The translations under genes were made by a program, and so were the position numbers. This document shows positions 5,984-6,823 of a DNA stretch of 6,823 nt, piece after piece. Under the pieces are notes generated by a model, which saw only the letters and a program-made list of their open reading frames with translations, did no database searches and was not told the origin of the DNA. How positions within the stretch are numbered: position 1 is the first letter of the stretch; every line of letters starts with the position of its first letter. The DNA comes from Clostridia bacterium (GTDB lineage Bacteria > Bacillota > Clostridia > Christensenellales > Aristaeellaceae), in assembly GCA_030526935.1 (NCBI GenBank), contig JAUNBY010000168.1, positions 1-6,823 of the forward strand, given 5' to 3'.

Positions 5984-6630
5984 ATTACGCCTCGCATTAC
6001 GAGAACTATGAGCGTTACGGTCGCGAGAATGGCAAGGGAGACGATGATTACGCCAAGAGTCGCGCGCTTTTCGACCGGCGGGGATACATGCTGCGTATTC
6101 TTAAGAAGCACGTGCGACAAAGGCTTATAAATAAGCATGGTGATAGATCCGTTTATCGCGGCCTTTATGAGGTTAAAAGGAAGGAATACCGGCACGAGCA
6201 TGGCGGCCACGGCCTCGCGGGGGTAGCCCATGTACAGCGGCGTTATAAGGTAGTTCCACAAGAGCATTATCACCGTCATCACAAGTCCGCCCGAAACGAG
6301 ACCTATGATCGCGCCCTTCAGTGTGCGATTTCTTGAATAGATAAGGCTTGCAATGCAGGCGTAGGAGCATGACGAAAGTATGTTCATTACCGCGCCGATT
6401 ATTCCGGTGGTGCTTATGGTCACCATCTCGATAAGAGATACAACCGCGCTGAGCATCGCCGCCGATACAGGCCCGTAAATGAGACCGCCTATAAGGATTA
6501 TGACGTCCTTGGGTTCAAACTTCAGAAACTCTACGCCGGGAACGATGGGTATCCTTACCAGAAACACCGCTATGTAGGCCATGGCCGCCAGTATCGACAG
6601 ATTACAAAGCTTTCTCGTTTTCTCAGACAT
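5980..6630 (-). CDS. ribU: Riboflavin ECF transporter substrate-binding subunit
   Basis: RibU is the membrane S component that binds riboflavin and docks on the shared EcfA/A'/T module for uptake. The chosen ATG (6628-6630) gives 216 aa. The six-helix core spans about residues 10-170, with the RibU-like segments FLKFEPKDVIILIGG (35-49), NYLITPLYMG (126-135) and PFNLIKAAINGSI (151-163). A hydrophilic linker (about 176-190) leads to an additional hydrophobic helix (191-212), beyond the six expected. The start is supported by GAGG 8 nt upstream; the longer in-frame option from 6666 would run through the terminator hairpin and is rejected. Expression is governed by the FMN riboswitch upstream. 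The energising EcfAAT genes are not in the window and are expected elsewhere. Confidence 0.92.
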   Translation of the reverse strand: MSEKTRKLCNLSILAAMAYIAVFLVRIPIVPGVEFLKFEPKDVIILIGGLIYGPVSAAMLSAVVSLIEMVTISTTGIIGAVMNILSSCSYACIASLIYSRNRTLKGAIIGLVSGGLVMTVIMLLWNYLITPLYMGYPREAVAAMLVPVFLPFNLIKAAINGSITMLIYKPLSHVLLKNTQHVSPPVEKRATLGVIIVSLAILATVTLIVLVMRGVI

Positions 6631-6638
6631 ATGTATTA

Positions 6639-6642
6639 CCTC
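6639..6642 (-). promoter_or_regulatory. ribU: ribU ribosome binding site
   Basis: GAGG on the minus strand, 8 nt before ATG 6628-6630 and just beyond the U tract of the leader terminator. It fixes the ribU start and means the switch most likely acts on transcription, because the site itself is not in the terminator stem. Confidence 0.6.
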
Positions 6643-6644
6643 AC

Positions 6645-6680
6645 AATAAAATAATCCGAAAGACAAACAAGTCTTCCGGA
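6645..6680 (-). terminator. Riboswitch-controlled intrinsic terminator (expression platform)
   Basis: On the minus strand TCCGGAAGAC (6671-6680) pairs with GTCTTTCGGA (6655-6664): ten pairs with one G-U, loop TTGTTT, followed by TTATTTTATT (6645-6654). It sits 20 nt beyond the FMN aptamer and ends 15 nt before the ribU start, as expected for an attenuator. The GAAGAC in its 5' arm is complementary to the 5' strand of aptamer P1, giving a plausible antiterminator when FMN is absent. Confidence 0.82.
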
Positions 6681-6700
6681 CGCAATGAAAACAAGACCAT

Positions 6701-6809
6701 ATCTTCTCCCATCCAGACTATACTGTCGGCTCCGGAATCAAACCGGATCAACCACAAGTGGCTCGCGGGCTATACCGCCGGTGGGGACTTTCACCCCGCC
6801 CTGAAGACC
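6701..6809 (-). promoter_or_regulatory. FMN riboswitch (RFN element) aptamer
   Basis: The RFN consensus is read directly on the minus strand: GTCTTCAGGGC (6798-6808), GGGGTGAAAGTCCCC (6783-6797), ACCGGCGGTA (6773-6782), AGCCCGCGAGC (6761-6771), GATCCGGTTTGATTCCGG (6732-6749), then GCCGACAGT (6722-6730), AGTCTGGATGGGAGAAGA (6702-6719). P1 forms between GTCTTC (6803-6808) and GAAGAT (6701-6706). All junction blocks are intact, so it should bind FMN. It precedes ribU and the kinase gene, so high FMN is expected to shut off riboflavin uptake and phosphorylation. Its own promoter lies beyond the window edge, only 14 nt away. Confidence 0.97.
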
Positions 6810-6823
6810 TATTCACTTTTCAA

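Noticed and set aside
6631..6666. Longer ribU start adding 12 residues
   Set aside because: The extension would be translated from the terminator hairpin and U tract, and the GAGG site serves ATG 6628-6630.
1..6823. CRISPR array, insertion sequence, phage attachment site, tRNA or rRNA
   Set aside because: No direct-repeat series, transposase, terminal inverted repeats or tRNA/rRNA consensus was seen on either strand.

Overview
The window reads as a bacterial chromosomal fragment. The most telling element is at the right edge: an FMN riboswitch on the minus strand, followed by a terminator hairpin and an ECF-type riboflavin transporter (RibU). That arrangement is typical of Bacillota (Clostridia and relatives) and a few other RibU-bearing phyla such as Thermotogae. 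Overall GC looks moderate (about half), yet Ile is mostly ATA. An uncultured clostridial-type anaerobe is my best guess, at low confidence.

Layout, left to right. Positions 1-463 hold no recognisable family. There is a short minus-strand ORF (171-344) with good start signals, a plus-strand terminator-like hairpin (283-328), and two overlapping divergent promoter candidates. From 464 to 2503 (+) lies a membrane pyrophosphatase (HppA). It has complete PPi/Mg catalytic motifs and the K+-independent signature, but several ion-gate residues are unusual. A convergent intergenic gap (2504-2573) carries hairpins.

Everything to the right is on the minus strand and is read from right to left. The FMN riboswitch (6701-6809) and its terminator (6645-6680) control ribU (5980-6630) and a stand-alone riboflavin kinase domain (5582-5983), which overlap by 4 bp. 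A promoter candidate follows at the end of the kinase gene. Then comes a three-gene run: a sugar-isomerase-like TIM-barrel protein (4678-5523), a Gfo/Idh/MocA oxidoreductase (3542-4681) and a lipoate-protein ligase, lplA (2574-3545). Neighbours in this run overlap by 4 bp at GTGA and ATGA junctions, so translation is probably coupled.

How the genes fit together: RibU imports riboflavin and the kinase phosphorylates it to FMN, which traps it and feeds back on the riboswitch. The TIM-barrel/oxidoreductase pair looks like sugar or cyclitol catabolism with an unknown substrate. LplA scavenges lipoate for 2-oxoacid dehydrogenase or glycine-cleavage proteins. HppA turns biosynthetic PPi into an ion gradient. 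I found no wholly new system. The most notable points are the divergent HppA gate, the monofunctional kinase coupled to ribU, and the unexplained left-edge ORF/hairpin.
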